A stretch of DNA of 64,000 nt from JALYUS01 sp038231255 (GCA_038231255.1 JBBRLR010000008.1:18275-82274), one strand, 5' to 3'. Positions 39,701-48,017 are shown, counted from the stretch's first letter. Notes: a model not told the origin generated them from the letters alone. Program-made: numbers and translations.

Positions 39701-40980
39701 TGGACACCAGCCGCGACGAGGCGCGCCGCCGCGATGCCGCCGACCCGCTCCGCTCGTACCGCGACCGTTTCTACACCCAACCCGGCACGATCTACCTCGA
39801 CGGCAACTCGCTCGGCCTTCTGTCGCGCGATGCGGAACGCACGCTCCTGCGCGTGCTCGAAGAATGGAAGATGCTCGGCATCGAGGCGTGGTTGAATGCC
39901 GACCCGCCCTGGTTCACGCTCACCGAGGAACTGGGCGGGCTGATGGCCCCGCTCGTCGGCGCGGAAGCGGACGAGGTGGTCGTCACGGCGAGCACGACGG
40001 TCAACCTCCACACGCTCGTCGCGACGTTCTACCAGCCGACGCGCGAGCGGCGAAAGATTATCGCCACGTCGCTCGATTTCCCCTCCGACATCTACGCGCT
40101 GCAAAGCCAGATTCGCCTGCACGGTGGCGATCCGACCGGCGATCTCGTCGTCGTGCAGAGCCGAGACGGGCGATTAATCGAGGAAGATGACATTATCGCC
40201 GCGATGTCGCCCGATGTCGCGATGGTCATCCTACCCGCCGTGTATTATCGCAGCGGCCAACTGCTGGACATCGCCCAACTCACCGCCGCCGCGCACGAAC
40301 GGGGCATCCTGATCGGCATAGACGGCTGCCATTCCGTCGGCCTCGTGCCGCACGAATTCGACCGCTGGGGCGTGGATTTCGCCTTCTGGTGTACCTACAA
40401 ATACCTGAACAGCGGTCCTGGCGGCACGGCGGGATTGTACGTCAACCGGCGGCACTTCGGCGTCGCGCCCGGCATGGCCGGTTGGTGGGGTAGCGACAAA
40501 ACGACGCAGTTCGACATGTCTCACACCTTCACAGGCGCGGGGAATGCCGGTTCGTGGCAGATCGGCACGCCGCCGCTCCTCAGCACCGCGCCGCTGCACG
40601 GCTCGCTCCAGATGTTCGCGGAGGCGGGGATGGGCACTATCCGCGCCGCGTCGTTGGCGCGCACGGACTACCTGATCGCGCTGATCGAGGCGATGGGCCT
40701 CACCGAGGCGCCCTACCACTACGGCATCGGCACGCCGCGCGATCACGCCCGGCGCGGCGGCCATGTCGCAGTCGAGCACGCGGAGGGCACGCGAATCGCC
40801 AAGGCGCTCAAGACGAAAGGCGTCATCCCCGACTTCCGCCCGCCGAACATCGTCCGCCTCGCTCCCATCGCCCTCTATACCTCTTACGAGGAGTGCTGGC
40901 AGGCCGCGCAACACCTCAAAGCGATCATTGATGAGCGCACCTACGAGACCTTCGCCATTGGCCGCGACCTGGTAGCGTAG
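39700..40980 (+). CDS. kynU: Kynureninase-like PLP enzyme
   Basis: 426 residues; ATG at 39700 behind AAAGGAAG. Fold-type I PLP enzyme: IYLDGNSLGLLS near the N-terminus, VVVTASTTVNLH, IGIDGCHSVGLVPHEFDRWG with the Asp that contacts PLP, and FAFWCTYKYLNSGPGG with the Schiff-base Lys. These, and the late GNAGSWQIGTPPLLS segment, are kynureninase features; the enzyme cleaves kynurenine to anthranilate and alanine. No other tryptophan-degradation gene is nearby, so a related C-C hydrolase role remains possible. The last codons and stop (GTA GCG TAG) are the first ten bases of a family A repeat. Confidence 0.82.
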   Translation: MDTSRDEARRRDAADPLRSYRDRFYTQPGTIYLDGNSLGLLSRDAERTLLRVLEEWKMLGIEAWLNADPPWFTLTEELGGLMAPLVGAEADEVVVTASTTVNLHTLVATFYQPTRERRKIIATSLDFPSDIYALQSQIRLHGGDPTGDLVVVQSRDGRLIEEDDIIAAMSPDVAMVILPAVYYRSGQLLDIAQLTAAAHERGILIGIDGCHSVGLVPHEFDRWGVDFAFWCTYKYLNSGPGGTAGLYVNRRHFGVAPGMAGWWGSDKTTQFDMSHTFTGAGNAGSWQIGTPPLLSTAPLHGSLQMFAEAGMGTIRAASLARTDYLIALIEAMGLTEAPYHYGIGTPRDHARRGGHVAVEHAEGTRIAKALKTKGVIPDFRPPNIVRLAPIALYTSYEECWQAAQHLKAIIDERTYETFAIGRDLVA

Positions 40981-41052
40981 GCTTCAGCCTGCGTGCCTTG
41001 TGCCAAGTGACAGAAGCCTGCATGAGAATCGCAGGCTGAAGCCTACGCTACC
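40971..41052. repeat. Dispersed inverted repeat, family A, full copy
   Basis: GGTAGCGTAGGCTTCAGCC at 40971 and GGCTGAAGCCTACGCTACC ending at 41052, perfect 19-base arms, with a partial CAGAAGCCTGC copy in the loop. It starts inside the kynureninase coding sequence and ends two bases before the SPL-like stop codon, filling the whole gap between two convergent genes. Confidence 0.85.
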
Positions 41053-41054
41053 GC

Positions 41055-42119
41055 TCAAAAGGCGTAGCGGATGCGGCAATAAGGCAAACGTTCGGCAAGC
41101 AGGGCGCGGAAAGCGGCGACGAGATCGCGCTTGATATCCAAACGGTAGCGAAGGTTGTCGCCGCCCGCTTCCGAGGTCTTCGACTCTTGGAGATCGGGCC
41201 GCCAGAGAAGTTCTTCGGCTTTCGGATGCCAGCCGAGATTCACGTCATGCAACTGCGCGTTGTGCGTCAGGAAGATCACTTCCGCCGCCAGTTGCACCTT
41301 CGCCCGCGATGACAGCGCGGCGTCAATCTGCGCGAAGAGCGCGGCGTAATCGTCTAACCAGCCGTCGTAGATAATAATCGGTCCGAAGTTGATGTTCACC
41401 TCGTAGCCCGCTTCGACGAAATCATTGATCGCGCCAATTCGTTCCGCGACGGGTGAGGTGCGCACGTCAACGATCCGCGCAATCGAGGCGGGCATCAGAC
41501 TGAAGCGGATGCGCGTTTTCCGCTGTGGGTCGTACGAGAGGAGATCGCGGTTGACGTACTTCGTCGCGAACGTTGCCTTGGCGTTCGGCAGCGTGCGGAA
41601 AAGCGAGATCAGGTCCCGTACATTGTCGCTGATCAGCGCGTCCACCGCGCAATCGTTGTTGGTGCCAATCTCGTAGACCCAATCCGTCGGATCGGCCTGC
41701 GTCGGCGCAAACTTGAACCCCTGCTTCGCCGCATGCCGCACAATTGCGGCGCAAATGCCGTCCATATTCACGAACGTTGTGATCGGGTTCGCTGCGCCCT
41801 TCCGCCGCGCGACGTAGCAGTAGACGCAGGCCATCGCGCAGCCGTTCGCGTGGGACGGCGCGACGAAATCGGTGCTCCGGGCGAAGGGGCGCACCGCGAG
41901 CGTCTTTTTCACACCCAGCACGAGCACCGTGCGCTTGATGCTGTTCCAATCGCCGATCAGCGCATCGTTGCCGTGCAATTCGGGAATATTCCAGTGCGAC
42001 GCGACCTCGATCCGCTCCGCATCGGGAAAACGTGCGAGGGTTTCCCGCCCGCGCGGGATTTCCCGCACTGCTGGCTCATGGTAGATCGTTTCGATGTTGA
42101 GCAACGCCTGCGCTATCAC
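41055..42119 (-). CDS. Radical SAM protein, spore photoproduct lyase family
   Basis: About 354 residues from GTG at 42119, one base after the stop of the upstream methyltransferase gene; longer starts would overlap it deeply. HANGCAMACVYCYVARRKG carries the radical SAM C-x3-C-x2-C cluster motif in the SPL arrangement, and TFATKYVNRDLL, RIRFSLMPASIARIVD and YEVNINFGPIIIYDGW follow the SplB order. Spore lyases repair a thymine dimer in spore DNA; members in non-spore-formers have unknown substrates. Operon with the methyltransferase and GNAT genes. Confidence 0.8.
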   Translation of the reverse strand: MIAQALLNIETIYHEPAVREIPRGRETLARFPDAERIEVASHWNIPELHGNDALIGDWNSIKRTVLVLGVKKTLAVRPFARSTDFVAPSHANGCAMACVYCYVARRKGAANPITTFVNMDGICAAIVRHAAKQGFKFAPTQADPTDWVYEIGTNNDCAVDALISDNVRDLISLFRTLPNAKATFATKYVNRDLLSYDPQRKTRIRFSLMPASIARIVDVRTSPVAERIGAINDFVEAGYEVNINFGPIIIYDGWLDDYAALFAQIDAALSSRAKVQLAAEVIFLTHNAQLHDVNLGWHPKAEELLWRPDLQESKTSEAGGDNLRYRLDIKRDLVAAFRALLAERLPYCRIRYAF

Positions 42120-42120
42120 T

Positions 42121-42732
42121 CTAGAACTTCGCGGCGGGATCGGGGCGCGTGGCGACCAGCAGGTATTCGCTATCGTTCTGCCAGCGGACTTCCGGCGACT
42201 CAAATCCCTGGGCGACGAGCATGTCGGTCAGTTTCTCGATGCCGATGCGGCGGGGTTTCGGCGGGCCTTGCCCGTCCGGCCCGTCATCGCGGAATTCGAG
42301 CACGGCGACGGCGCCGCCATGCCGGAGGACGTGGTGCATCTGCGCGATCATGTGCTCCGGCGGGCTGATCTCGTGGAGCACGAAGGCGATGAAGCAGCAA
42401 TCGAGGCTGCCTTCCGGCATCGGCAGGTCGTGGTGCAGGTCCACATGCATCACGCGCACGGTCGGTGGCAGGTTCTTCGACCCGGCGGCGCGCATCATCT
42501 CTTCGCTTTGATCGAGCGCGAAGACGCGGCCCGTCGCCCCGACCGCCTTCGCCAACTCCACGGTGAAGACGCCCGTGCCGGCACCGAGGTCCGCGACGTG
42601 CATCCCGTGGTGCAGGCCGAGGCGACCGATCATCGCGGGCGGATCGAGGCGCGCGAGACGCTCGGGAGACTCCATCCGCTGCCATTTAGTCGTATCGAAG
42701 ATATGCGCGCGGTCGCCTTCCTGATCTGCCAT
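42121..42732 (-). CDS. Class I SAM-dependent methyltransferase
   Basis: 203 residues. MHVADLGAGTGVFTVELAK is motif I, VFALDQSEEMM motif II, LDCCFIAFVLHEISPP motif post-II and HGGAVAVLEF the later strand; the family resembles UbiE/arsenite-type methyltransferases. The second of two close ATGs is chosen since GGAGGG sits nine bases before it and overlaps the first. It begins one base after the GNAT stop and ends one base before the SPL-like gene: a tight three-gene operon. Substrate unknown; no Cys triad of arsenite methyltransferases is seen. Confidence 0.78.
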   Translation of the reverse strand: MADQEGDRAHIFDTTKWQRMESPERLARLDPPAMIGRLGLHHGMHVADLGAGTGVFTVELAKAVGATGRVFALDQSEEMMRAAGSKNLPPTVRVMHVDLHHDLPMPEGSLDCCFIAFVLHEISPPEHMIAQMHHVLRHGGAVAVLEFRDDGPDGQGPPKPRRIGIEKLTDMLVAQGFESPEVRWQNDSEYLLVATRPDPAAKF

Positions 42733-42733
42733 G

Positions 42734-43501
42734 TTATTCATCCCTCCGATATTCGACGCCGGTATCCACCGGCACGAGGCCGAGGAGTTGCGCCAGACCC
42801 AGCGAGGTCGCGTTGTCCGTGAACGTCGTCCATTGCGGCAGTAGCCCTTTCGCCGCCACCGCCGTCATCAGCGCGTGCGCGCAGGCCGTCGCGTATCCCT
42901 TACCGCGCGCGCTCGGATCAGTGTGCGCGCCGATTTCCGCGTATGGCGTGGCAATTGCCCACGTCGCGGCGACCGCGATGAGTCGACCGTCCTCCTCGAC
43001 GCCATCGGCCATCCCTTCCGCGAGCAGGGCGGCGACGCTCCCGAAGGCATCCGTCAGCCATTCCCCCTCGCCGTGGAGCAGCCGTGCGACCATCGGCGCG
43101 TCCGGCGGGCCGAGCGGGCGGGTGCGCACGCCCTGCCGGTCCAATGGCGGCAATCGCCAATTGTCCGTCGCGGCGAGGATCGTGATGTCCGTGCGCTGAT
43201 CGCCGAAAAGGGTTTCGTGAATCAGTCGCTCCGTCTCGGTGTCCGAAACCCAAAGGCGGCTGATGCCTGGTTCCTCCGCGAGGAAATCCACGAGCGGTTC
43301 CGCATCGCCGAGTGAGATAAGGTACGCACCGCCCTGCGACGAGGCGGGCATCATCACCGCCGCCGCGCGCGGGCGCGTCAGATCGTCCGCCATCACCCGC
43401 GCCCCGCCCGAACGGAGCAGAAAGCGCGCCGCCGTATGCCACGGGCGCGGCTCCAAACGGGACAGCAAGGCAGGGAACCGGTCGGGCGGGTAATCTTGCA
43501 T
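42734..43501 (-). CDS. GNAT family N-acetyltransferase
   Basis: 255 residues. The acetyl-CoA loop is recognisable as AHTDPSARGKGYATACAHALM, preceded by RLIAVAATWAIATPYAEIG; GLLPQWTTFTDNATSLGLAQLLGL ends the fold. The first 120 residues form a separate N-terminal domain with LWVSDTETERLIHETLFGD, typical of the GNAT proteins that carry a doubled fold. ATG at 43501 with GGAG upstream; earlier starts give poorly conserved extra residues. First gene of the operon with the methyltransferase and SPL-like genes. Acceptor unknown. Confidence 0.75.
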   Translation of the reverse strand: MQDYPPDRFPALLSRLEPRPWHTAARFLLRSGGARVMADDLTRPRAAAVMMPASSQGGAYLISLGDAEPLVDFLAEEPGISRLWVSDTETERLIHETLFGDQRTDITILAATDNWRLPPLDRQGVRTRPLGPPDAPMVARLLHGEGEWLTDAFGSVAALLAEGMADGVEEDGRLIAVAATWAIATPYAEIGAHTDPSARGKGYATACAHALMTAVAAKGLLPQWTTFTDNATSLGLAQLLGLVPVDTGVEYRRDE

Positions 43502-43673
43502 CGCGTTCGCACTCCAACACATCCACAGACCTTCGTCGGCGCTCGCCCGCATGATACCAGAACAGCCCACCTACCCGGCAGGCAGCACGCGGGCATTTCT
43601 CAGGGTAGACTATGGCACAACGGCATACAGAGGACCGGAAGGAAGCGACAGCGAATAGGGAGAGGAGACGCGG

Positions 43674-43931
43674 GTGCCACTCGGGTTGACGATGGAAGAG
43701 ATTCAACTGCTGATCGCGGAGGCGGCGGAGACGACGCCGGACATCGGGCCGGGCGGGGACGAGATGAGCGACCCGGAATACGTGACCGCCTACCTGCTCA
43801 ATATCATGATCCCGCTCATGCGCTACAACAACATGCGCATCGAGGAGCAGCTACGCACCTTCGGCATCGTCATCCCCGAGACGCCACCGCCGACTGCAGA
43901 ATCGCCGACCGATGAGACGCCAAACAACTGA
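43674..43931 (+). CDS. Small hypothetical acidic protein (85 aa)
   Basis: Start GTG behind GAGGAG. The product is acidic, begins LTMEEIQLLIAEAAETTPDI and contains an amphipathic stretch VTAYLLNIMIPLMRYNNMRIEEQLR, then a Pro/Thr-rich end. No membrane helix or family recognised. It stands alone with a strong terminator immediately after it, which supports independent expression. Confidence 0.55.
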   Translation: MPLGLTMEEIQLLIAEAAETTPDIGPGGDEMSDPEYVTAYLLNIMIPLMRYNNMRIEEQLRTFGIVIPETPPPTAESPTDETPNN

Positions 43932-43950
43932 TCGCGCCTATCCGATGAAA

Positions 43951-43986
43951 ACGAAACGCTCCGGCCATGTTGCCGGAGCGTTTCGT
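43951..43986 (+). terminator. Intrinsic terminator hairpin
   Basis: Perfect 15-base stem ACGAAACGCTCCGGC / GCCGGAGCGTTTCGT with a six-base CATGTT loop, 19 bases after the stop of the 85-residue protein gene. The strongest simple terminator in the window, though the following bases are not a pure U tract. Confidence 0.8.
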
Positions 43987-44044
43987 ATCGCTTACTGTCG
44001 AGGAGACCAACGATTCAGTTCTCATACTCTTTCACGGTAGTCAT

Positions 44045-44180
44045 GTCGTGATGCAATAGCGCTGCCGACCCTCGTAGGGGCGATTCGTTAATCGCCCTGC
44101 CGAGCTGCCCCCGCACCCGCGCATGCACGGCTTGTTCCTGGGCAGGCGCTTCACCAATCGCCCCTACCACTCCATCACGA
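44045..44180. repeat. Nested inverted repeat, family F
   Basis: Outer arms GTCGTGATG (44045-44053) and CATCACGAC (44172-44180); inside, GTAGGGGCGATTCGT faces ACCAATCGCCCCTAC, and AATCGCCC recurs within. Occupies most of the 281-base gap between two convergent genes (43931 and 44213). Confidence 0.65.
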
Positions 44181-44212
44181 CAGGGCTATCACGGTAGAGT
44201 ATCCGCTCCGCC

Positions 44213-44815
44213 CTATGCGGGCACGCCACTGGCGATCTTCTTCAGTTCATCCACGATCAACTGATTCCAGGCAGAGGCACGCTCGCCGCGCAGTTTCGTG
44301 CTCTCAACGCCCCACGCCTGCCGTGCCTCCGGCGAAAGGTCGCCGAAGTCGGCATTCTGCGGCGCGTTGTATTCGGGGTGGGCGGCGAAGAAGGCGTTGC
44401 GGGCCGCAGCGGATTCGGCGGTCTGGGCGGCGGGCCGCTCGATGAAGTGGCCGAGTTCGCGCATCTGCTGGTCGAAGAAGACGACGACCGGGATGGACTT
44501 GAACTTGCCTTCCTTCAGGTACTGGTTCATCAAGTCTTCATTCTGATCGCGCAGGAAAACGCGCAGATTCAGGTTGCCGGCCTCTTGCGCCAACTTGCCG
44601 ATCACCGGCAGCCCCGCGATCACGTCGCCGCACCAGTCCTCCGCGATGACGAGGACATTATGCGGCTCGGGCAGATTCTTGAAGGTCGCGACATCGTCGG
44701 GCTTCAGCTGCACCTTGCCCTCGGTTTCGATGAAACGATCCTTGTTCTGCGTCATCTGATCCACGTACTGCTGGTACGTCAGGCCTTCGTTGAACCGTTC
44801 CTGTGTTACTGCCAT
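44213..44815 (-). CDS. Thioredoxin-fold protein
   Basis: 200 residues; ATG at 44815 behind AGGAGGG. NVLVIAEDWCGDVIAGLPVIGKLA is the thioredoxin active-site region reduced to one Cys (W-C-G-D), and KFKSIPVVVFFDQQMRELGHF contains the cis-Pro strand. The same monothiol thioredoxin-family layout occurs in Bacillus YkzB/BrxC-like and other proteins, where the single Cys forms mixed disulfides. The C-terminal third is helical and charged. A role in thiol redox or protein bacillithiolation-like chemistry is inference. Confidence 0.75.
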   Translation of the reverse strand: MAVTQERFNEGLTYQQYVDQMTQNKDRFIETEGKVQLKPDDVATFKNLPEPHNVLVIAEDWCGDVIAGLPVIGKLAQEAGNLNLRVFLRDQNEDLMNQYLKEGKFKSIPVVVFFDQQMRELGHFIERPAAQTAESAAARNAFFAAHPEYNAPQNADFGDLSPEARQAWGVESTKLRGERASAWNQLIVDELKKIASGVPA

Positions 44816-44941
44816 GCAGCGTTCCCTCCTGAGGATGTTCGTGACGATTGTCGCACGTTCCATGATCCCGTCATGGGTTGTGTCCTGTACAACGCCTCGG
44901 ACCGCCGTGCGTATTCCCCCTTGCGCGCCGGTTACGTGTCC

Positions 44942-45592
44942 TTAATTGCGCTGGAAGCGGATGATCTCGCCCGCGATCCCCGTATCCGTGACCTGGAGGA
45001 GGCCGTAGGAGAAGGACGGCTCTTTGCGCCGGTCGGTCGGGGAACCGGGGTTGAAGAGCAGCACGCCATCCACCTCCTCATTCATTGGCTGGTGACTGTG
45101 CCCAAAGATGACGCACGTGACATTGCTGAACGAACGGCGGGCACGCTCGGCGGTCGTCCTGCCGATGCCGCCATCGCCATGCACCATACCGATGCGCCAC
45201 GGCCCAACCTCGACAACCCGCTGCACGGGCAGGCGCATCCGCACATCCGACGCCTCCTGGTTGCCACGCACCGCGAGCACGGGTGGCCCCAACCGGCGGA
45301 TGCGTTCCAGCGCGTCCAACGTCGTCAGGTCGCCAGCATGGAGAATCAGGGCCACATTCCGCATCGCGTGCGCGACGAGCGGCGGCAGTTCCCGCGCCTT
45401 CGAGGGCATATGCGTGTCGGCGAGCACACCGATGGTGAGCGGCGGCGTCCAGACGCGCTGCTCCGCCGGTGGGGGCGGCGGCAAGGGCGGGAACTGCGAG
45501 TCGTCCGCGCCCGTCCGTAGATTCACGCGCCCTGGCACCGGCGGTCGGTACGAACCCTGCTGCGGACGATCAGGGGGATCCGATTCGTTCAA
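44942..45592 (-). CDS. Calcineurin-like metallophosphoesterase (YfcE/MJ0936 type) with Pro-rich N-terminus
   Basis: 216 residues from TTG, preceded by AGGAGG. After a 50-residue Pro-rich extension (FPPLPPPPPAEQ) comes the YfcE-like phosphoesterase fold: IGVLADTH, LILHAGDLT, LAVRGNQE, GMVHGDG, VIFGHSHQPMNEE. All metal ligands (D-x-H, G-D-x2, GN, GH-x-H) are present. Such enzymes hydrolyse phosphodiesters with Mn2+ or Ni2+; the natural substrate is unknown. Homologues normally start at the ADTH strand, so the extension is an addition. Confidence 0.83.
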   Translation of the reverse strand: MNESDPPDRPQQGSYRPPVPGRVNLRTGADDSQFPPLPPPPPAEQRVWTPPLTIGVLADTHMPSKARELPPLVAHAMRNVALILHAGDLTTLDALERIRRLGPPVLAVRGNQEASDVRMRLPVQRVVEVGPWRIGMVHGDGGIGRTTAERARRSFSNVTCVIFGHSHQPMNEEVDGVLLFNPGSPTDRRKEPSFSYGLLQVTDTGIAGEIIRFQRN

Positions 45593-45609
45593 CCAAGCCT
45601 CCTGGGGAA

Positions 45610-45757
45610 AGTGCTGAGTGCTGAGTGCTGAGTGCTCGGTTCACCGCACACATGCTCAATGATGCCCGATGATACCACGATCACATGGTATACTTCCCTT
45701 TCGCGGTGCAGACCGCCATTCGGTAAAGATGTCTCGCACTCAGCACTCAGCACTCGG
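45610..45757. repeat. Heptamer repeat pair in inverse orientation, family G
   Basis: AGTGCTG reiterated about four times at 45610-45636, and the inverse CAGCACT reiterated at 45735-45757, about 100 bases apart. The two arrays can pair to a 20-base stem enclosing the promoter of yajQ. Confidence 0.7.
45686..45694 (+). promoter_or_regulatory. Extended -10 promoter for yajQ
   Basis: TGGTATACT: a perfect TATACT with the TGn extension. No -35 match at the right spacing, which extended -10 promoters can lack. It is 86 bases before the yajQ start, inside the loop of the family G array. Confidence 0.45.
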
Positions 45758-45779
45758 AAGTGACCGAAGGGAGCGATAG

Positions 45780-46277
45780 ATGGCATCCGCAGCGTCCTTC
45801 GATATTGTCTCGAAGTTCGACCGGCAGGAACTGAAGAACGCGGTAGATCAGGCGCAACGCGAGATGTTGACGCGCTACGACCTCAAAGACACGAAGAGCG
45901 AGATTGTGCTCGACGACAAGGCCGTCACGATCACCGCGCCCTCGGACTACGTCATCTCGACGATCCGCGATTTGCTGGAAAGCAAAGTGGTGCGGCGGCA
46001 GTTGTCGCTCAAAATCCTTGATCCCGGCAAGGTCGAGGAAATCGGCGGCGGTCGCGCGAAGCAGGTCATCACCCTCAAAGAAGGGCTACCGGACGACCTC
46101 GCCAAGAAGATGACGAAGACAATCCGCGACGAATTCAAGAAGACACAGCCACAAATCCAGGGCGACGCTATCCGCGTCCAGGCCAAGGCCCGCGACGACC
46201 TCCAGGCCGTCATCCAATACTTCCGCACCCACGAGGACGACTATCCCATCGCCCTCCAATTCGTCAATTATCGGTAG
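45780..46277 (+). CDS. yajQ: YajQ family cyclic-di-GMP-binding protein
   Basis: 165 residues, the normal length of YajQ (DUF520). Start supported by AGGGAG. SFDIVSKFDRQELKNAVDQAQRE, RYDLKDTKSEIVLDDKAVTITAPSDYVI, SLKILDPGKVEEIGGGRAKQVITLKEG and KDDLQAVI-like C-terminal strands define the two RNA-recognition-type domains. Xanthomonas and other homologues bind c-di-GMP and act as transcription co-regulators. No diguanylate cyclase is in the window. A long inverted repeat follows its stop. Confidence 0.9.
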   Translation: MASAASFDIVSKFDRQELKNAVDQAQREMLTRYDLKDTKSEIVLDDKAVTITAPSDYVISTIRDLLESKVVRRQLSLKILDPGKVEEIGGGRAKQVITLKEGLPDDLAKKMTKTIRDEFKKTQPQIQGDAIRVQAKARDDLQAVIQYFRTHEDDYPIALQFVNYR

Positions 46278-46288
46278 GGGATTTTGTT

Positions 46289-46425
46289 AAACCACCGAGA
46301 CGCTAAGAACACCAAGAAGGGAGGCTAGCGCAGAGAACACAGAGAAGAGGAAATTAAGGATTCCGCCTCTGTGTCCTCTGTGTTAAGTCCCCTCCCTTCT
46401 TAGTGTTCTTGGTGTCTTGGTGGTT
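46289..46425. repeat. Long two-layer inverted repeat, family C
   Basis: Outer arms start AACCACCGAGACGCTAAGAA and end TTCTTGGTGTCTTGGTGGTT (35 bases each); inner arms CGCAGAGAACACAGAGAAG and CCTCTGTGTCCTCTGTGTT. The whole 137-base gap between yajQ and the RimO-like gene is this element. A related copy is at 63728-63880. Confidence 0.8.
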
Positions 46426-46445
46426 CGATCTTTCAGGGAGATTTG

Positions 46446-47915
46446 ATGCCGAAGCAGCGCACGTATCATATTTTGACGCTCGGTTGCGCGAAAAACGCCG
46501 TGGATTCGGAGGGGATGCACAGTGTGCTGTCCCGGCGTGGCTACGAGGCGGTGACGACACCCCGCGCGGCGGAGGTCGTGATCGTCAATACGTGTGGGTT
46601 TATCGGGCCGTCGCGGGACGAGTCCATGGGGGTGCTGCGCGAACTGGCGGGGCGCAAGCGGCCGGGGCAGATGCTCGTCGCGGCGGGGTGCTTGCCCGCG
46701 CTTCCCGGCTGGGAACAAACAGTGCGCGACGAACAGGGCGTGGACGGCGTGATCCGCACCCAGCAGTGGAGCGGCATCGCCGATCTCGTGGACGAGTTGA
46801 CAGGCCGGGATCGGATGCCGGAAACATGGGTCGCCAGCCGCCTCGCCGCCGACGACGCCACGAATGGGATGATCCCCTTGCCGCTCGCCGAGATCGGCGC
46901 CGATGGCCTGATCGCGCCATTCACCCGCGCAGCGGGTAGGCCGAGCGCATACGTGAAAATCGCCGACGGCTGCAACCATACGTGCGCCTTCTGCACGATC
47001 CCCTCGATCAAGGGGCCGAGCGTCTCCAAGCGACCGATTGCCGTACTCGAGGAGGTGCAGGCGCTCGTCGCAAGCGGGACGAAAGAGGCGGTCTTCATCT
47101 CGCAGAATACCGGCGCATACGGGCAGGACCTCCAGCCGCGCACGACGCTCGCGGCACTGCTCGCCTGGGTCTGCGAAGAAACACCAACACTGCCCTGGTT
47201 GCGGATGCACTACCTCTACCCGACGCACATCAACCCGCAACTGATCGAGACGCTGGCGACGCATGACCAACTCGTGCCGTACATGGATTTCCCGTTGCAG
47301 CACGCGCATCCAGCGATCCTCCGCACGATGGGCCGCCCTTCCGATGCCGCCCAGACGCGCCGCACGATCGCCGCCCTGCGCGACCGCATCCCCGACATTG
47401 CCCTGCGCACGACCTTCATCGTCGGCTATCCCGGCGAGACGGAGGAGCAGTTCCAGACGCTGCTCGACTTCATCGCCGAGATGCAGTTCGATCATGTCGG
47501 CGCGTTCATGTACTGCAACGAACCGGGCACCCGCGCCGCGCTGCTGACCGATGATGTACCCGCCGATGTGAAGCAGGAGCGGTATGGTCGCCTGATGGAA
47601 ACGCAGCGCGCGATCTCGCTTGCAAAGAACCGCGCCCTTGTCGGCGGCACGCTCGATGTGCTGATCGAGGGCGAGGGCGAAATCGAGGACGAGGACGGCA
47701 CGACCGTCCCGATCAGCGCCGGGCGCGCGAAGCGGCACGCCCCGGAGGTGGACGGTCTCGTCTTCGTCGCGGGTGTCCATCCGATCGGCAGCATCATCCC
47801 CGTGCGGATCACCGAGGCGGACGAGTACGATCTCTGGGGCGACGCACCCGAACTCGTCGCCACGTCACCCCGCGCTATCTCTCGCCCGCAAGCGAAACGA
47901 CGCCGCCATCAGTAG
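46446..47915 (+). CDS. rimO: Ribosomal protein S12 methylthiotransferase RimO
   Basis: 489 residues from ATG at 46446 (a TTG directly before it is possible; GGGAG upstream). MTTase N-domain Cys in LTLGCAKNAVDSE, VNTCGFIG and AAGCLPA; radical SAM motif IADGCNHTCAFCTIPSIKGP; C-terminal TRAM-like region. LGCAKNAVDSE and GFIGPSRDES match RimO rather than MiaB. RimO methylthiolates Asp88 of S12 using two 4Fe-4S clusters. The last 30 residues are Arg/Pro-rich and non-conserved. Stop overlaps a family A repeat by one base. Confidence 0.9.
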   Translation: MPKQRTYHILTLGCAKNAVDSEGMHSVLSRRGYEAVTTPRAAEVVIVNTCGFIGPSRDESMGVLRELAGRKRPGQMLVAAGCLPALPGWEQTVRDEQGVDGVIRTQQWSGIADLVDELTGRDRMPETWVASRLAADDATNGMIPLPLAEIGADGLIAPFTRAAGRPSAYVKIADGCNHTCAFCTIPSIKGPSVSKRPIAVLEEVQALVASGTKEAVFISQNTGAYGQDLQPRTTLAALLAWVCEETPTLPWLRMHYLYPTHINPQLIETLATHDQLVPYMDFPLQHAHPAILRTMGRPSDAAQTRRTIAALRDRIPDIALRTTFIVGYPGETEEQFQTLLDFIAEMQFDHVGAFMYCNEPGTRAALLTDDVPADVKQERYGRLMETQRAISLAKNRALVGGTLDVLIEGEGEIEDEDGTTVPISAGRAKRHAPEVDGLVFVAGVHPIGSIIPVRITEADEYDLWGDAPELVATSPRAISRPQAKRRRHQ

Positions 47916-48017
47916 TAGCGTAGGCTTCAGCCTGTGTCCCCTTCCCCGGTAGCGCGGGCTTTCCAGCCTGCGACCCTGCGACGGCGAGAAGGGGACACAG
48001 GCTGAAGCCTACGCTAC
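47915..48017. repeat. Nested family A repeat (one subtype inside another)
   Basis: Outer arms GTAGCGTAGGCTTCAGCC (from 47915) and GGCTGAAGCCTACGCTAC (to 48017), extended inward by TGTCCCCTTC and GAAGGGGACA. The loop contains a GGTAGCGCGGGCTTTCCAGC half-element of the second subtype (47948-47971). This is an insertion of one copy into another. Confidence 0.8.
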
